Source: JBMOOG01 sp049324535
Lineage (GTDB): Bacteria; Pseudomonadota; Alphaproteobacteria; Rhodobacterales; Rhodobacteraceae
Direction of reading: 5' to 3'
Assembly (NCBI GenBank): GCA_049324535.1
Contig: JBMOOG010000012.1
Coordinates: 1-64,000 of the forward strand
DNA length: 64,000 bases
Shown: positions 1 through 8,047 of the stretch, piece after piece
Position numbering within the stretch: position 1 is the stretch's first letter
Layout of the letters: every line of letters starts with the position of its first letter
Notes under the pieces: model-generated
Databases searched by the model: none
Told to the model about the DNA's origin: nothing
The model's input: the letters and a program-made list of their open reading frames with translations, nothing else
Program-made: the position numbers and the translations under genes

Positions 1-305
1 AGGGTGGCCTCGGGGGTCGGGGCCTCGGGTTTCGGTGCGTCAGGGGTCGGGGCCTCGGGGGCGGCCTGAACGTCGGTCGGCGCCGCCGGTGCCTCGGCCG
101 TGGGCTCGGGCGCCATCGGCGGCGTGACCGCCGGCGGCGGCAGCATCAGCGACACCCCCGCGGCCAGCAGCGTCGAGAACACCGTACCGGCCAGCAATCC
201 CGTCAGGACACTCTTGCCCACGCCCGCCTCCGCCTTGACTGCCCCATGCCGCCCTTTGCCGCCCTTGACCCCGGGCCGCGGCTCTGACCATGTATAGCCC
301 GACAT
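1..305 (-). CDS. N-terminus of membrane-anchored Pro/Ala-rich protein, probably divergent polysaccharide deacetylase (partial)
   Basis: The gene runs off the left edge. On the minus strand an ATG at 303-305 opens a frame that begins MSGYTWSEPRPGVKGGKGRH and continues with a basic stretch. One membrane helix (about residues 32-50, GLLAGTVFSTLLAAGVSLML) follows, then a Pro/Ala/Glu-rich linker with APEAPTPDAPKPEAPTPEA repeats. A membrane anchor plus Pro-rich linker ahead of a periplasmic domain fits the YibQ-like divergent polysaccharide deacetylase often found near trp genes in Rhodobacteraceae. The catalytic part is outside the window, so the family call is inference. An internal GTG (frame GVGKSVL) is an alternative start. 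Confidence 0.5.
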   Translation of the reverse strand, partial: MSGYTWSEPRPGVKGGKGRHGAVKAEAGVGKSVLTGLLAGTVFSTLLAAGVSLMLPPPAVTPPMAPEPTAEAPAAPTDVQAAPEAPTPDAPKPEAPTPEAT

Positions 306-359
306 TCCGTCGGGATCACCCCCGTTTTCTGGCCCGGCAGGCCGGACCCGAGGACGAAC

Positions 360-956
360 ATGCTGCTTCTGATCGATAACTACGACAGCTTCACCTACAA
401 CCTGGTCCATTACCTGGGCGAGCTGGGGGCCGAGGTGAAGGTGGTGCGCAACGACGCGCTCGACGTGCAGGCGGCGATGGGCCTTTCGCCCCAGGCGATC
501 GTGCTGTCGCCCGGCCCCTGCGACCCGGACCAGGCCGGGATCTGCCTGCCGCTGACTCTGGCCGCGGCCGAGACGCGGACGCCCCTCCTTGGCGTCTGCC
601 TCGGGCACCAGACCATCGGCCAGGCGTTCGGCGGCAGGGTCGTGCGCGCGCCCGAGATCGTGCACGGCAAGATGGGGATCATCCATCACGAGGGGAAGGG
701 CCTCTTTGCCGGCCTGCCCTCGCCCTTCGAGGCGACGCGCTATCACTCGCTGGTCGTGGACCGCGCCACCCTGCCCGAGGTGCTCGAGGTGACCGCCTGG
801 ACCGAGGACGGGACGATCATGGGCCTGCGCCACCGCGACCTGCCGATCGAGGGCGTGCAGTTCCACCCCGAGTCGATCGCCTCGCAGCACGGGCACCGGA
901 TGCTGCGCACCTTCCTCGAGGGCGCCGGCGTCCACCTGCGGGGGGCCGCCGCATGA
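360..956 (+). CDS. trpG: Anthranilate synthase component II (glutamine amidotransferase)
   Basis: The 198-aa class I glutamine amidotransferase releases ammonia from glutamine for TrpE, which makes anthranilate from chorismate (first tryptophan step). It may also serve aminodeoxychorismate synthase in folate synthesis. Visible features are the N-terminal LLIDNYDSFTYNL, the nucleophile Cys80 in LLGVCLGHQTIGQAFGG, and the His169/Glu171 pair in QFHPES. Length is normal for the family. A GAGGACGAAC ribosome site precedes the ATG, and the stop overlaps the trpD start (ATGA). No trpE is in the window. Confidence 0.95.
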   Translation: MLLLIDNYDSFTYNLVHYLGELGAEVKVVRNDALDVQAAMGLSPQAIVLSPGPCDPDQAGICLPLTLAAAETRTPLLGVCLGHQTIGQAFGGRVVRAPEIVHGKMGIIHHEGKGLFAGLPSPFEATRYHSLVVDRATLPEVLEVTAWTEDGTIMGLRHRDLPIEGVQFHPESIASQHGHRMLRTFLEGAGVHLRGAAA

Positions 957-1969
957 GCGAGGATCTGCGCCCGCTGATCGGGCTTGCAGCCGAACGCCCG
1001 CTCACCCGCGACGAGGCCGAGCGCGCCTTCGCGATCCTCTTCGAGGGCGCCGCGACCCCGAGCCAGATGGGCGGGCTCTTGATGGCGCTGCGCACCCGCG
1101 GCGAGACCGTGGACGAGATCGCCGCGGCCGCCCGCGTGATGCGGGCGAAGTGCCACAAGGTGCGCGCGCCCGAGGGTGCGATCGACATCGTCGGCACCGG
1201 CGGCGACGGCAAGGGCACGCTGAACATCTCGACCGCCGCCGCGCTGGTCGCGGCCGGGGCCGGCGCGGTGGTGGCCAAGCATGGCAACCGCAACCTGTCG
1301 TCGAAATCGGGGGCGGCGGATGCGCTCACGCATCTCGGGATCAACGTGATGATCGGCCCGGAAGCCGTTGAAACAGCGCTGGAATCCATCGGGATCGGAT
1401 TCATGATGGCGCCGATGCACCATCCCGCGATCCGCCACGTCATGCCGACGCGGCAGGAGCTTGGCACGCGCACCGTTTTCAACCTGCTCGGCCCGCTGAC
1501 CAATCCCGCCGGCGTCCGGCGGCAGCTGACCGGAGCCTTCGCGCGCCGCTGGATCCGGCCGATGGCCGAGACGCTGGCCGCGCTCGGGTCCGACCGCGCC
1601 TGGCTGGTGCATGGCGCGGACGGCACCGACGAGATCTCGATCGCCGGCGTCACCCATGTCGCGGCGCTCGACGGCGGCGTGGTGCGCGAGTTCGACCTGC
1701 ACCCCGAAGAGGCCGGCCTGCCGGTGCATCCCTTCGAGGCCCTGATCGGCGGCACGCCCGAAGAGAACGCAGCGGCGCTGCGCGCGCTTCTGGGCGGCGC
1801 CGAGGGCGCCTATCGCGACGCGGTGCTTTTGAACACGGCGGCGGCGCTGGTGGTGGCGGGCATCGCGACCGACCTGACCGAAGGGGTGGCGCGTGCGCGC
1901 GAGAGCATCGGCTCGGGCGCGGCGGCGGCCAAGCTCGCGGCGCTGGTGCGGATCACCTCGGCGGCATGA
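953..1969 (+). CDS. trpD: Anthranilate phosphoribosyltransferase
   Basis: The 338-aa protein transfers the phosphoribosyl group of PRPP to anthranilate, the second committed step of tryptophan synthesis. The PRPP-binding signature GTGGDGKGTLNIST lies at residues 81-94, followed by KHGNRNLSSKSGAADAL (109-125) and DGTDEIS near residue 222, all diagnostic of TrpD. It starts inside the trpG stop (ATGA), so the two are probably translationally coupled. In the relatives I know, trpC follows trpD directly. Here the next gene is ung, again joined by an ATGA overlap. Confidence 0.96.
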   Translation: MSEDLRPLIGLAAERPLTRDEAERAFAILFEGAATPSQMGGLLMALRTRGETVDEIAAAARVMRAKCHKVRAPEGAIDIVGTGGDGKGTLNISTAAALVAAGAGAVVAKHGNRNLSSKSGAADALTHLGINVMIGPEAVETALESIGIGFMMAPMHHPAIRHVMPTRQELGTRTVFNLLGPLTNPAGVRRQLTGAFARRWIRPMAETLAALGSDRAWLVHGADGTDEISIAGVTHVAALDGGVVREFDLHPEEAGLPVHPFEALIGGTPEENAAALRALLGGAEGAYRDAVLLNTAAALVVAGIATDLTEGVARARESIGSGAAAAKLAALVRITSAA

Positions 1970-2616
1970 CGCAGGCCGCCGTCCCCCCGGCGGCCTGGGC
2001 CCACCTGCCCTTCTTTTCCCGCGACTGGCCAGGGATCGCGGCGCGGCTTGCGGCCGAGGAGAGGCCCTGCGCGCCCGCGCCCGACCGGATCTTTCGCGCG
2101 CTCGAGCTGGTGGCGCCGGACCGCGTCCGGGTGGTGATCCTCGGCCAGGACCCCTATCCGACGCCGGGCAACGCCGACGGGCTGGCGTTTTCCGTGCCCG
2201 AGGGCCGGCCCCTGCCCGCCTCGCTGCGCAACATCTTCGCCGAGATGCAGGCCGACATCGGCGCACGCCCCGCCTCGGGCGATCTGTCGGGATGGGCCGC
2301 GCAGGGCGTGCTTCTGCTCAACACCGCGCTGACCGTGCCGCTCGGCGCGGCCGGCGGGCACGCCCGGCTCGGCTGGGCGGCGCTGGTGGCCGAGGTCCTG
2401 TCCGAAGTCGCGCCCCGCCCGCTGGCCTTCGTGCTCTGGGGCCGGCCGGCGCAGGCCGCAGCCCGGCCGTTCCTGGACCCGGGCCGGCATCTCGCCATCG
2501 AAAGCGCCCACCCCTCGCCGCTTTCGGCCCATCGCGGGTTCTTCGGGTCGCGCCCGTTCTCGCGGGTGGACGGCTGGATGCGGGCGCGCGGCGAGTCGCC
2601 GGTCCGGTGGGTCTGA
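1966..2616 (+). CDS. ung: Uracil-DNA glycosylase, family 1
   Basis: The 216-aa enzyme removes uracil from DNA (from cytosine deamination or dUTP use) to start base excision repair. Motif A is VVILGQDPYPTPGNADGLAF, with the catalytic Asp at residue 62. Motif B is ESAHPSPLSAHRGFFGS, with His182. The residue after GQDPY is Pro rather than the His of the classical GQDPYH motif. I believe Pro occurs in other alphaproteobacterial members and is not a sign of inactivation. The ATG overlaps the trpD stop, so it looks like the last gene of a trpGD-ung transcript. Confidence 0.93.
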   Translation: MTQAAVPPAAWAHLPFFSRDWPGIAARLAAEERPCAPAPDRIFRALELVAPDRVRVVILGQDPYPTPGNADGLAFSVPEGRPLPASLRNIFAEMQADIGARPASGDLSGWAAQGVLLLNTALTVPLGAAGGHARLGWAALVAEVLSEVAPRPLAFVLWGRPAQAAARPFLDPGRHLAIESAHPSPLSAHRGFFGSRPFSRVDGWMRARGESPVRWV

Positions 2617-3219
2617 CGAAATCCCCTGTGAAGTCGGGGGCTTGCGCGCGCACCCGGCGGCACCGCAGCAAGAACCCGCCGAACCGGCGGCGCGGCGCGG
2701 CAGGATTCGGCCGAATTTGTTGCCCATTTTCCCTGCAAATTGGAATGGAATCGGAAATCGTTGCAGGACTGGAAACCATCCGATCCGGGGCCGGTTTTCG
2801 CGCCTTATTCTGGCCGCAATTTCCGGCAGGATTGGAATGGTCCGAGGGCACAATCCGCTGCCTGCCCGCCAACTGTCGAAAGACTGGCATCGCAGCACAG
2901 GAGCGCAGCCACGGGCGTCCCGTCCGCTTTCCCCAAGGCGGACTTCCGTCTCCCGGAATTACCCGGATGGGCGGACGTTGCACCTGAGAAGACTCTTTAC
3001 CCAAGTACCCACACCCACCCACACCCCGACGCCGCCCGCCCCCCGCGGGCGGCGTCACCCCGTACGGCGGCCGCGCGCCGGGCCGGACCGGCTTTTGTTT
3101 GACGCGCGCGTGCTTTTCCTATAGGCGTCTTACGCCCGCATCCGGCGGGCTCTGCCGGGACGCCCGGAACCCAGCGTCCCTTCACCCTTGCGGCCCGATG
3201 CCGCAACCCCAGGACGCCA
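2617..3219. other. 603-bp non-coding region: long leader of the helicase gene
   Basis: I find no convincing gene here. The segment has a patch noticeably lower in GC than its surroundings (about 2705-2830). It contains three short similar segments starting with GCAGGA at 2700, 2763 and 2826, exactly 63 nt apart, and two copies of ATTGGAATGG (2739-2748, 2831-2840). A promoter-like pair lies at 3098-3125. The open frames across it have unusual composition and no recognisable protein. Most likely it is a regulatory leader or hosts a small RNA, but neither is shown. Confidence 0.5.
3098..3125 (+). promoter_or_regulatory. Predicted sigma-70-type promoter of the DEAD-box helicase gene
   Basis: The pair is TTTGAC (3098-3103), a 16-nt spacer, and TATAGG (3120-3125), lying 95 bp before the helicase ATG in an otherwise GC-rich stretch. 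This is a visual match to the -35/-10 consensus; no transcription data are available. Confidence 0.5.
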
Positions 3220-4770
3220 ATGACACGATTTTCCGACCTCAAGCTGGACCCGAAGGTCCTGCAAGCCGTTGCCGAAGCCGGCTACGAAACCCCCACCCCG
3301 ATCCAGGCCGGCGCCATCCCGCCCGCCCTCGAAGGCAAGGACGTGCTGGGCATCGCCCAGACCGGCACCGGCAAGACCGCCAGCTTCACCCTGCCGATGA
3401 TCACGCTTCTGGGCCGTGGCCGCGCCCGCGCCCGGATGCCGCGCTCGCTCGTGCTGTGCCCGACGCGCGAACTCGCCGCCCAGGTGGCCGAGAACTTCGA
3501 CATCTACGCCAAGCACACCCGGCTGACCAAGGCTCTGCTGATCGGGGGCGTGTCCTTCGGCGAACAGGACAAGCTCATCGACCGCGGCGTCGACGTGCTG
3601 ATCGCCACCCCCGGCCGCCTTCTCGACCATTTCGAACGCGGCAAGCTCCTGCTGACCGGCGTGCAGATCATGGTGGTGGACGAGGCCGACCGGATGCTCG
3701 ACATGGGGTTCATTCCCGACATCGAGCGCATCTTCCAGCTTACCCCCTTCACCCGCCAGACGCTGTTCTTCTCGGCCACCATGGCGCCCGAGATCGAGCG
3801 GATCACCAACACCTTCCTGCATTCGCCCGCCCGCATCGAGGTCGCCCGCCAGGCGACGACCTCCGAGACGATCGAGCAGCGGCTGATCGAGATCACCCCC
3901 ACCCGCAAGGACCAGTCCGCCAAGCAGAAGCGCGAGCTTCTGCGCGCGGTCATCGCGGCCGAGGGCGACGCCTGCACCAACGCCATCCTCTTCTGCAACC
4001 GCAAGACCGAGGTGGACGTTCTGGCCAAGTCGCTGAAAACCCACGGGTTTGACGCGGCGCCGATCCACGGCGACCTCGACCAGAGCCAGCGGATGAAGAC
4101 GCTCGATGGCTTCCGCGACGGCACGCTGCGCTTCCTCGTCGCCTCGGACGTGGCGGCGCGCGGGCTCGACATCCCGGCGGTGAGCCACGTCTTCAACTTC
4201 GACGTGCCGAGCCACGCCGAGGACTATGTCCACCGCATCGGCCGCACCGGCCGCGCCGGGCGCAAGGGCACCGCGATCACCATCGCCACCCCCGCCGACG
4301 GCAAGTATCTGGCCGCGATCGAGGCGCTCATCAAGGCGCCGATCCCGCGCGCGCCCATCCCCGAGGGTTTCGCCCTGTCCGAGGCCGCCCAGCTTCCGCC
4401 GCGCGAGCGCGCCGAGGGTGGCCGCGGAAGCCGGTCCCGGACGGCCGAGCGCCACGAGCGCGGCGACAAGCGCGCGCGCCCGATCAAGCCGCATGGCGAA
4501 GAGGCCCCGATGACGCCTCTGGCCGCCCAGCCCGCCGCCNNNNNNNNNNNNNNNNNNNNNNNNGAGGCGCGCGACGAGCAGCCCGGATACGAGCCGCGCC
4601 GCGATCAACCGCGCGAGAACCGCAACCGGGACGAGCGCAAGGACGACCGCCGGCGCGAGCCGCGCCGCGACGGCGACAGCGGCGCGCCCGTGGTCGGCAT
4701 GGGCGATCATCTGCCGGACTTCCTGACCCGGACCTTCCGGCCGCGCACGACGGTCGGCAGCGACGAATGA
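3220..4770 (+). CDS. rhlE: ATP-dependent RNA helicase, RhlE-type DEAD-box (with assembly gap)
   Basis: The 516-codon superfamily 2 RNA helicase probably acts in ribosome assembly, RNA decay or cold adaptation. All core motifs are present in order: Q motif GYETPTPIQ (21-29), Walker A AQTGTGKT (46-53), PTRELAAQ (81-88), VDEADRMLDMGF (153-164), FSATM (184-188), and HRIGRTGR near residue 338. The C-terminal ~130 residues are a low-complexity Arg/Glu/Asp-rich tail, as in RhlE proteins that bind RNA through basic tails. A run of 24 N (8 unknown residues) sits in this tail. The frame is open on both sides, but the true gap length is unknown. Confidence 0.9.
   Translation: MTRFSDLKLDPKVLQAVAEAGYETPTPIQAGAIPPALEGKDVLGIAQTGTGKTASFTLPMITLLGRGRARARMPRSLVLCPTRELAAQVAENFDIYAKHTRLTKALLIGGVSFGEQDKLIDRGVDVLIATPGRLLDHFERGKLLLTGVQIMVVDEADRMLDMGFIPDIERIFQLTPFTRQTLFFSATMAPEIERITNTFLHSPARIEVARQATTSETIEQRLIEITPTRKDQSAKQKRELLRAVIAAEGDACTNAILFCNRKTEVDVLAKSLKTHGFDAAPIHGDLDQSQRMKTLDGFRDGTLRFLVASDVAARGLDIPAVSHVFNFDVPSHAEDYVHRIGRTGRAGRKGTAITIATPADGKYLAAIEALIKAPIPRAPIPEGFALSEAAQLPPRERAEGGRGSRSRTAERHERGDKRARPIKPHGEEAPMTPLAAQPAAXXXXXXXXEARDEQPGYEPRRDQPRENRNRDERKDDRRREPRRDGDSGAPVVGMGDHLPDFLTRTFRPRTTVGSDE
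4540..4563. other. Assembly gap of 24 N inside the helicase tail
   Basis: This is the only undefined stretch in the window. It lies in the Arg/Pro/Glu-rich 3' part of the helicase gene, where short repeats and extreme GC could cause assembly failure. The round codon-sized length may be a scaffold placeholder. Confidence 0.98.
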
Positions 4771-4778
4771 GACGGCGC

Positions 4779-4799
4779 GCGCGGGCCTGACGCCCGCGC
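4779..4799. terminator. GC-rich hairpin between convergent genes
   Basis: GCGCGGGC (4779-4786), a 5-nt loop and GCCCGCGC (4792-4799) form a perfect 8-bp stem just after the helicase stop and before the end of the convergent RNase J gene. There is no T-run on either side, so the terminator role rests on position and stem strength. Confidence 0.45.
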
Positions 4800-4831
4800 C
4801 ACCACGCCGGTAGCCAGCCGGCCGTCGGGCC

Positions 4832-6511
4832 TTACTCGGCCATCAGCCGGCTGACCACCACCGTGACTTCGGGCTTCTTGCCGACCTCGTCCATGGCCGC
4901 CTGGCGCACCGTCCGGCGGATGGCCTCGTCCAGCTTGTCGTCGTCCGCGATCACCCGGTCATCGACCCGGTTCAGGAAATCGGCCAGATCGTCTTCCATC
5001 CGTTCGACCAGCGGCCGCCCGGACCGGCCGGTTTCCGGAACGCCCATCAGTTCCACCCAAGCATCGCCCAGGGGCCGGCCGTCCTCGTCCACGATCACCG
5101 TCACCAGCACATGCCCGCCCAGCGCCATGCGGATGCGGTCGCGCACGACCCCGTCCATCGCGCCGATCAGGGCGGTGCCGTCGAGATAGACGCGCCCGGT
5201 TTCGATGTGTTCGACGATGCGCGGCGTGTCGTGGGTGATGTCGGTCAGCGAGCCGTTCGTCACCACCGCGCTCGCGATGCCCTTGGCCGCGCCGAGACCC
5301 GCGTGCTCGCGCAGGTGCCGGTGCTCGCCATGCATCGGCAGCAGGATCCGCGGGCGCAGAAGGTCGTGCACGGCCTCGAGATCGGGGCGGTTGGCGTGGC
5401 CCGACACATGGTAAAGCCCGCCGTGGTCATCGACCACATCGACGCCCATCTCGGAAAAGGCGTTCATGATGCGGATCACGCCGCGTTCGTTGCCGGGAAT
5501 GGTCTTCGACGAGAACAGGAAGGTGTCGCCCTCCTTCATCGCGATGCCCAGATACTTGCCGCGTGCGAGCTGCGCCGTCGCCGCCCGGCGTTCGCCCTGG
5601 CTGCCGGTGACGATCAGCATGAGATGCTGGCGCGGCACGTCCGCGGCCTCCTCGGGCGGGATCGTGCGGGGAAAGTCGGTCAGCACGCCGGACTCGACGG
5701 CGGCGGCCAGCATCTTCTTCATGGCGCGGCCCATCATGCAGACCGTGCGGCCGGCGGCGGTCGCCGCCTCGGCCAGCGTCTTCAGGCGCGCGACGTTCGA
5801 GGCGAAGGTGGTGGCGACCACCATGCCCTCGCAGGATGCGATCAGCGCCGAGATCGGCGCGGTCAGCGTCGCCTCGGACCGGCCGGGGGTGGGCACGAAC
5901 ACGTTGGTGGAGTCGCAGGCCAGCACCCGCACCCCCCCGGCCTCGCGGCCGATCGCGTGCCATTCGTGGGGATCGAAGGGCTCGCCCACCACCGGGGTGC
6001 CGTCGAGCTTGAAATCGGCGGTGTGGACGATGCGGCCGGCGGGCGTGTCGATGACCAGCGCCGCGCTTTCGGGGATCGAATGGCTGACCGGCACATACTG
6101 CACGCGGAACGGCCCCGCCTGGGTCGCGGCCGGACGCGGCCCGACGACCTTGACGGCCTCGGGCGAGAGGCCCGCCTCTTCCAGCTTGGACTTCGCGATC
6201 AGGGCGGTGAAGGGGCGGGCATAGACCGGCGCCCGCAACTGCCCCCAGAGATGGCCGAGCGCGCCCACGTGATCCTCGTGGGCGTGGGTGATGAAGATCG
6301 CCTCGATCCGGTCACGCCGTTCGGCCAGCCAGGCGATGTCGGGCATGATGAGATCGACCCCGGGCGTGGTGTCCATGTCGGGGAAGGTCACGCCCAGATC
6401 GACGACGATCAGCCGTTCGCGGCCCTCGGGTCCGTAGCCGTAGACATAGCAGTTCATGCCGATTTCGCCGGCGCCGCCCAGAGGAAGATAGATCAGCCGG
6501 TCGCGGGTCAT
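4832..6511 (-). CDS. rnj: Ribonuclease J
   Basis: The 559-aa metallo-beta-lactamase/beta-CASP ribonuclease combines endonuclease and 5'-3' exonuclease activity and takes part in mRNA decay and rRNA maturation in alphaproteobacteria. The zinc-binding motif HAHEDHVG is at residues 76-83. An HTADFKLDGTP segment and the beta-CASP signature HVSGHANRPDLE with LLPMHGEHRHLREH follow, and the length matches RNase J. It is the last gene of the minus-strand train that begins with nuoA. Its ATG overlaps the coaX stop (ATGA), so it may be co-expressed with coaX and birA. Confidence 0.93.
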   Translation of the reverse strand: MTRDRLIYLPLGGAGEIGMNCYVYGYGPEGRERLIVVDLGVTFPDMDTTPGVDLIMPDIAWLAERRDRIEAIFITHAHEDHVGALGHLWGQLRAPVYARPFTALIAKSKLEEAGLSPEAVKVVGPRPAATQAGPFRVQYVPVSHSIPESAALVIDTPAGRIVHTADFKLDGTPVVGEPFDPHEWHAIGREAGGVRVLACDSTNVFVPTPGRSEATLTAPISALIASCEGMVVATTFASNVARLKTLAEAATAAGRTVCMMGRAMKKMLAAAVESGVLTDFPRTIPPEEAADVPRQHLMLIVTGSQGERRAATAQLARGKYLGIAMKEGDTFLFSSKTIPGNERGVIRIMNAFSEMGVDVVDDHGGLYHVSGHANRPDLEAVHDLLRPRILLPMHGEHRHLREHAGLGAAKGIASAVVTNGSLTDITHDTPRIVEHIETGRVYLDGTALIGAMDGVVRDRIRMALGGHVLVTVIVDEDGRPLGDAWVELMGVPETGRSGRPLVERMEDDLADFLNRVDDRVIADDDKLDEAIRRTVRQAAMDEVGKKPEVTVVVSRLMAE

Positions 6512-7287
6512 GCCATGCCTTGCTGCTGGTTGTAGCGGTGAATCAGCACCAGACCGTGAAGGGTCAGGTCATCCTCGACCGAAGAAAACAGATCGAATCC
6601 CTGATTGAACAGGGGCGCCAGCCCACCGGTCGCGATGACCTTCATCGGCCGGTCGCGTTCGAGCCGGATCTGGCGGACGATGCCTTCGCAAAGCCCGATG
6701 TAGCCCCAGTAGATGCCGGCCTGCATGCAGGCGACCGTGTTGGTGCCGATCGCGTGCTGGGGCTTCGTGACGTCCACATGCGGCAGGGCGGCGGCGGCCA
6801 TGTGCAGCGCCTCGAGCGACAGGTTCACGCCCGGCGCGATCACCCCGCCGATGTAGGCACCGTCGGTGTCGACCACGTCGAAGGTGGTCGCGGTGCCGAA
6901 GTCCACAACGATGAGGTTGCCGCCGTGGCGGTCGAAGCCGCCCACGGTGTTCACCAGCCGGTCGGGGCCGACCGTCGTGCCCTGATCGACGCGCGGGGGC
7001 ACCGGCAGCAGGCAGTCGGGCTTGCCCACCACCAGCGGCCGGCAGTCGAAGTAGCGGTTGCACAGGACGCGCAGGTTGAACACCACGCGCGGCACCGTGG
7101 ACGAGATGATCGCCGCGTCGATCTCGACCGGGACCTTGTAATGGGCCATCAGCGTCGAGAACCAGACGAAATACTGATCGGCCGTGCGCTGATGCTCGGT
7201 CGAGGTCCGCAGCGTGCACACGAAGCGGGATCCGTCCCAGACCGAAAACACGGTGTTGGTGTTGCCGCAGTCGATGCAGAGCAGCAT
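6508..7287 (-). CDS. coaX: Type III pantothenate kinase
   Basis: The 259-aa enzyme phosphorylates pantothenate, the first step of coenzyme A synthesis. As a type III kinase it is not feedback-inhibited by CoA. The ASKHA-fold motifs are clear: MLLCIDCGNTNTVFSVWDG at the N-terminus, TVGPDRLVN and VVDFGTATTFDVV in the middle, then GGVIAPGVNLSLEAL. I chose the ATG at 7285-7287. An upstream start at 7311 would add eight poorly conserved residues and overlap birA by 23 bp, whereas 7287 starts 1 bp after the birA stop. Confidence 0.93.
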   Translation of the reverse strand: MLLCIDCGNTNTVFSVWDGSRFVCTLRTSTEHQRTADQYFVWFSTLMAHYKVPVEIDAAIISSTVPRVVFNLRVLCNRYFDCRPLVVGKPDCLLPVPPRVDQGTTVGPDRLVNTVGGFDRHGGNLIVVDFGTATTFDVVDTDGAYIGGVIAPGVNLSLEALHMAAAALPHVDVTKPQHAIGTNTVACMQAGIYWGYIGLCEGIVRQIRLERDRPMKVIATGGLAPLFNQGFDLFSSVEDDLTLHGLVLIHRYNQQQGMA

Positions 7288-7288
7288 C

Positions 7289-8047
7289 TCACGCCCCCCC
7301 GAAGTAGACATCGGCCGCCGCGATCCGGCGCGGACCCTGCGGCGTGGCCAGGATCAGCGCCCCGTCCTCGGCCAGCGTATCGAAAGTTCCGGTCACTGTC
7401 TCGGCCACCGTGCGGGCGGTGATGGTCTGCCCCAGATGCGCGGCCTCGGCCAGCCAGTCCGCACGGATCGCCGCAAACCCTTCGGCGGCCCGCTGGGTTT
7501 CGCGCCGGGCGAAGGCCGCGGCCAGCGCGTCGAGGAGCGTCTCGGGCGCGATCTCGGCCCCGGTCTCGCCCCGGACCGAGACCGGGGCGACGGCCCCGGG
7601 CTCGACCCGCGCCGGCGCAGCCGCGAGGTTCACGCCCACACCGATGCAGAGATAGTCGAGCCGCCCACCCTGCCCCGAGGATTCGAGGAGGATCCCCGCG
7701 ACCTTGCCGCCGTTCAGGAGAACGTCGTTCGGCCATTTCAGCGCGATGCGGGCACCCGGGCCCAAGAGCGCGCGCAGCGCATCCGACAGCGCCAGCGCCG
7801 CGACGAAGCTGCGCTGCGCCGCCTCGGCCGGTCCGCCTTCGGGGCGCATCACCAGCGTGGCGGCGAGATTGCCCTCGGGATCGACCCAGGCCCGCCCGCG
7901 CCGCCCGCGTCCCGCGGTCTGGCGGCGGGCCATCACCCAGGCCGGTCCGGGGGCACGGGCCGCGGCCTCGGTCATCGTGCTGGCGGCCTCGTCGAGGATC
8001 ACCCGGCCGACGCCCGCAGGCCAGCCTTTCGCGGTCTCAGTGGACAA
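7289..8047 (-). CDS. birA: Biotin-[acetyl-CoA-carboxylase] ligase
   Basis: About 252 aa. It forms biotinyl-AMP and attaches biotin to carrier domains; the carboxylase encoded at 28963-30888 in this window is a likely client. Seen are the biotin/ATP-binding segment ARRQTAGRGRRGRAW, the motif LKWPNDVLLNGGKVAGILLE, and a short C-terminal domain. There is no N-terminal DNA-binding domain, so it is a monofunctional ligase and not a repressor. No ATG is available: the likely start is TTG (8045-8047), just inside the nuoN end, with another TTG at 8078-8080. The exact N-terminus is uncertain. Confidence 0.88.
   Translation of the reverse strand: MSTETAKGWPAGVGRVILDEAASTMTEAAARAPGPAWVMARRQTAGRGRRGRAWVDPEGNLAATLVMRPEGGPAEAAQRSFVAALALSDALRALLGPGARIALKWPNDVLLNGGKVAGILLESSGQGGRLDYLCIGVGVNLAAAPARVEPGAVAPVSVRGETGAEIAPETLLDALAAAFARRETQRAAEGFAAIRADWLAEAAHLGQTITARTVAETVTGTFDTLAEDGALILATPQGPRRIAAADVYFGGA

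Noticed and set aside
1966..2616. Loss-of-function in Ung because GQDPYH reads GQDPYP
   Set aside because: The catalytic Asp62 and His182 are intact, and the Pro variant is, to my knowledge, found in related alphaproteobacteria.
743..2898. Two long minus-strand open frames across trpG, trpD and ung
   Set aside because: Both are opposite-strand shadows of recognised genes with Arg-rich translations and no family features.
2740..3102. A 120-codon frame in the helicase leader (MEWNRKSLQDWKPS...)
   Set aside because: There is no ribosome site and no conserved pattern. Its composition changes along the frame, and a plausible helicase promoter lies at its 3' end. Kept only as part of the leader description.
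4540..4563. Treating the helicase as a frameshifted pseudogene because of the N run
   Set aside because: The reading frame is intact on both sides of the gap and the gap length is a multiple of three. The undefined bases are an assembly issue.
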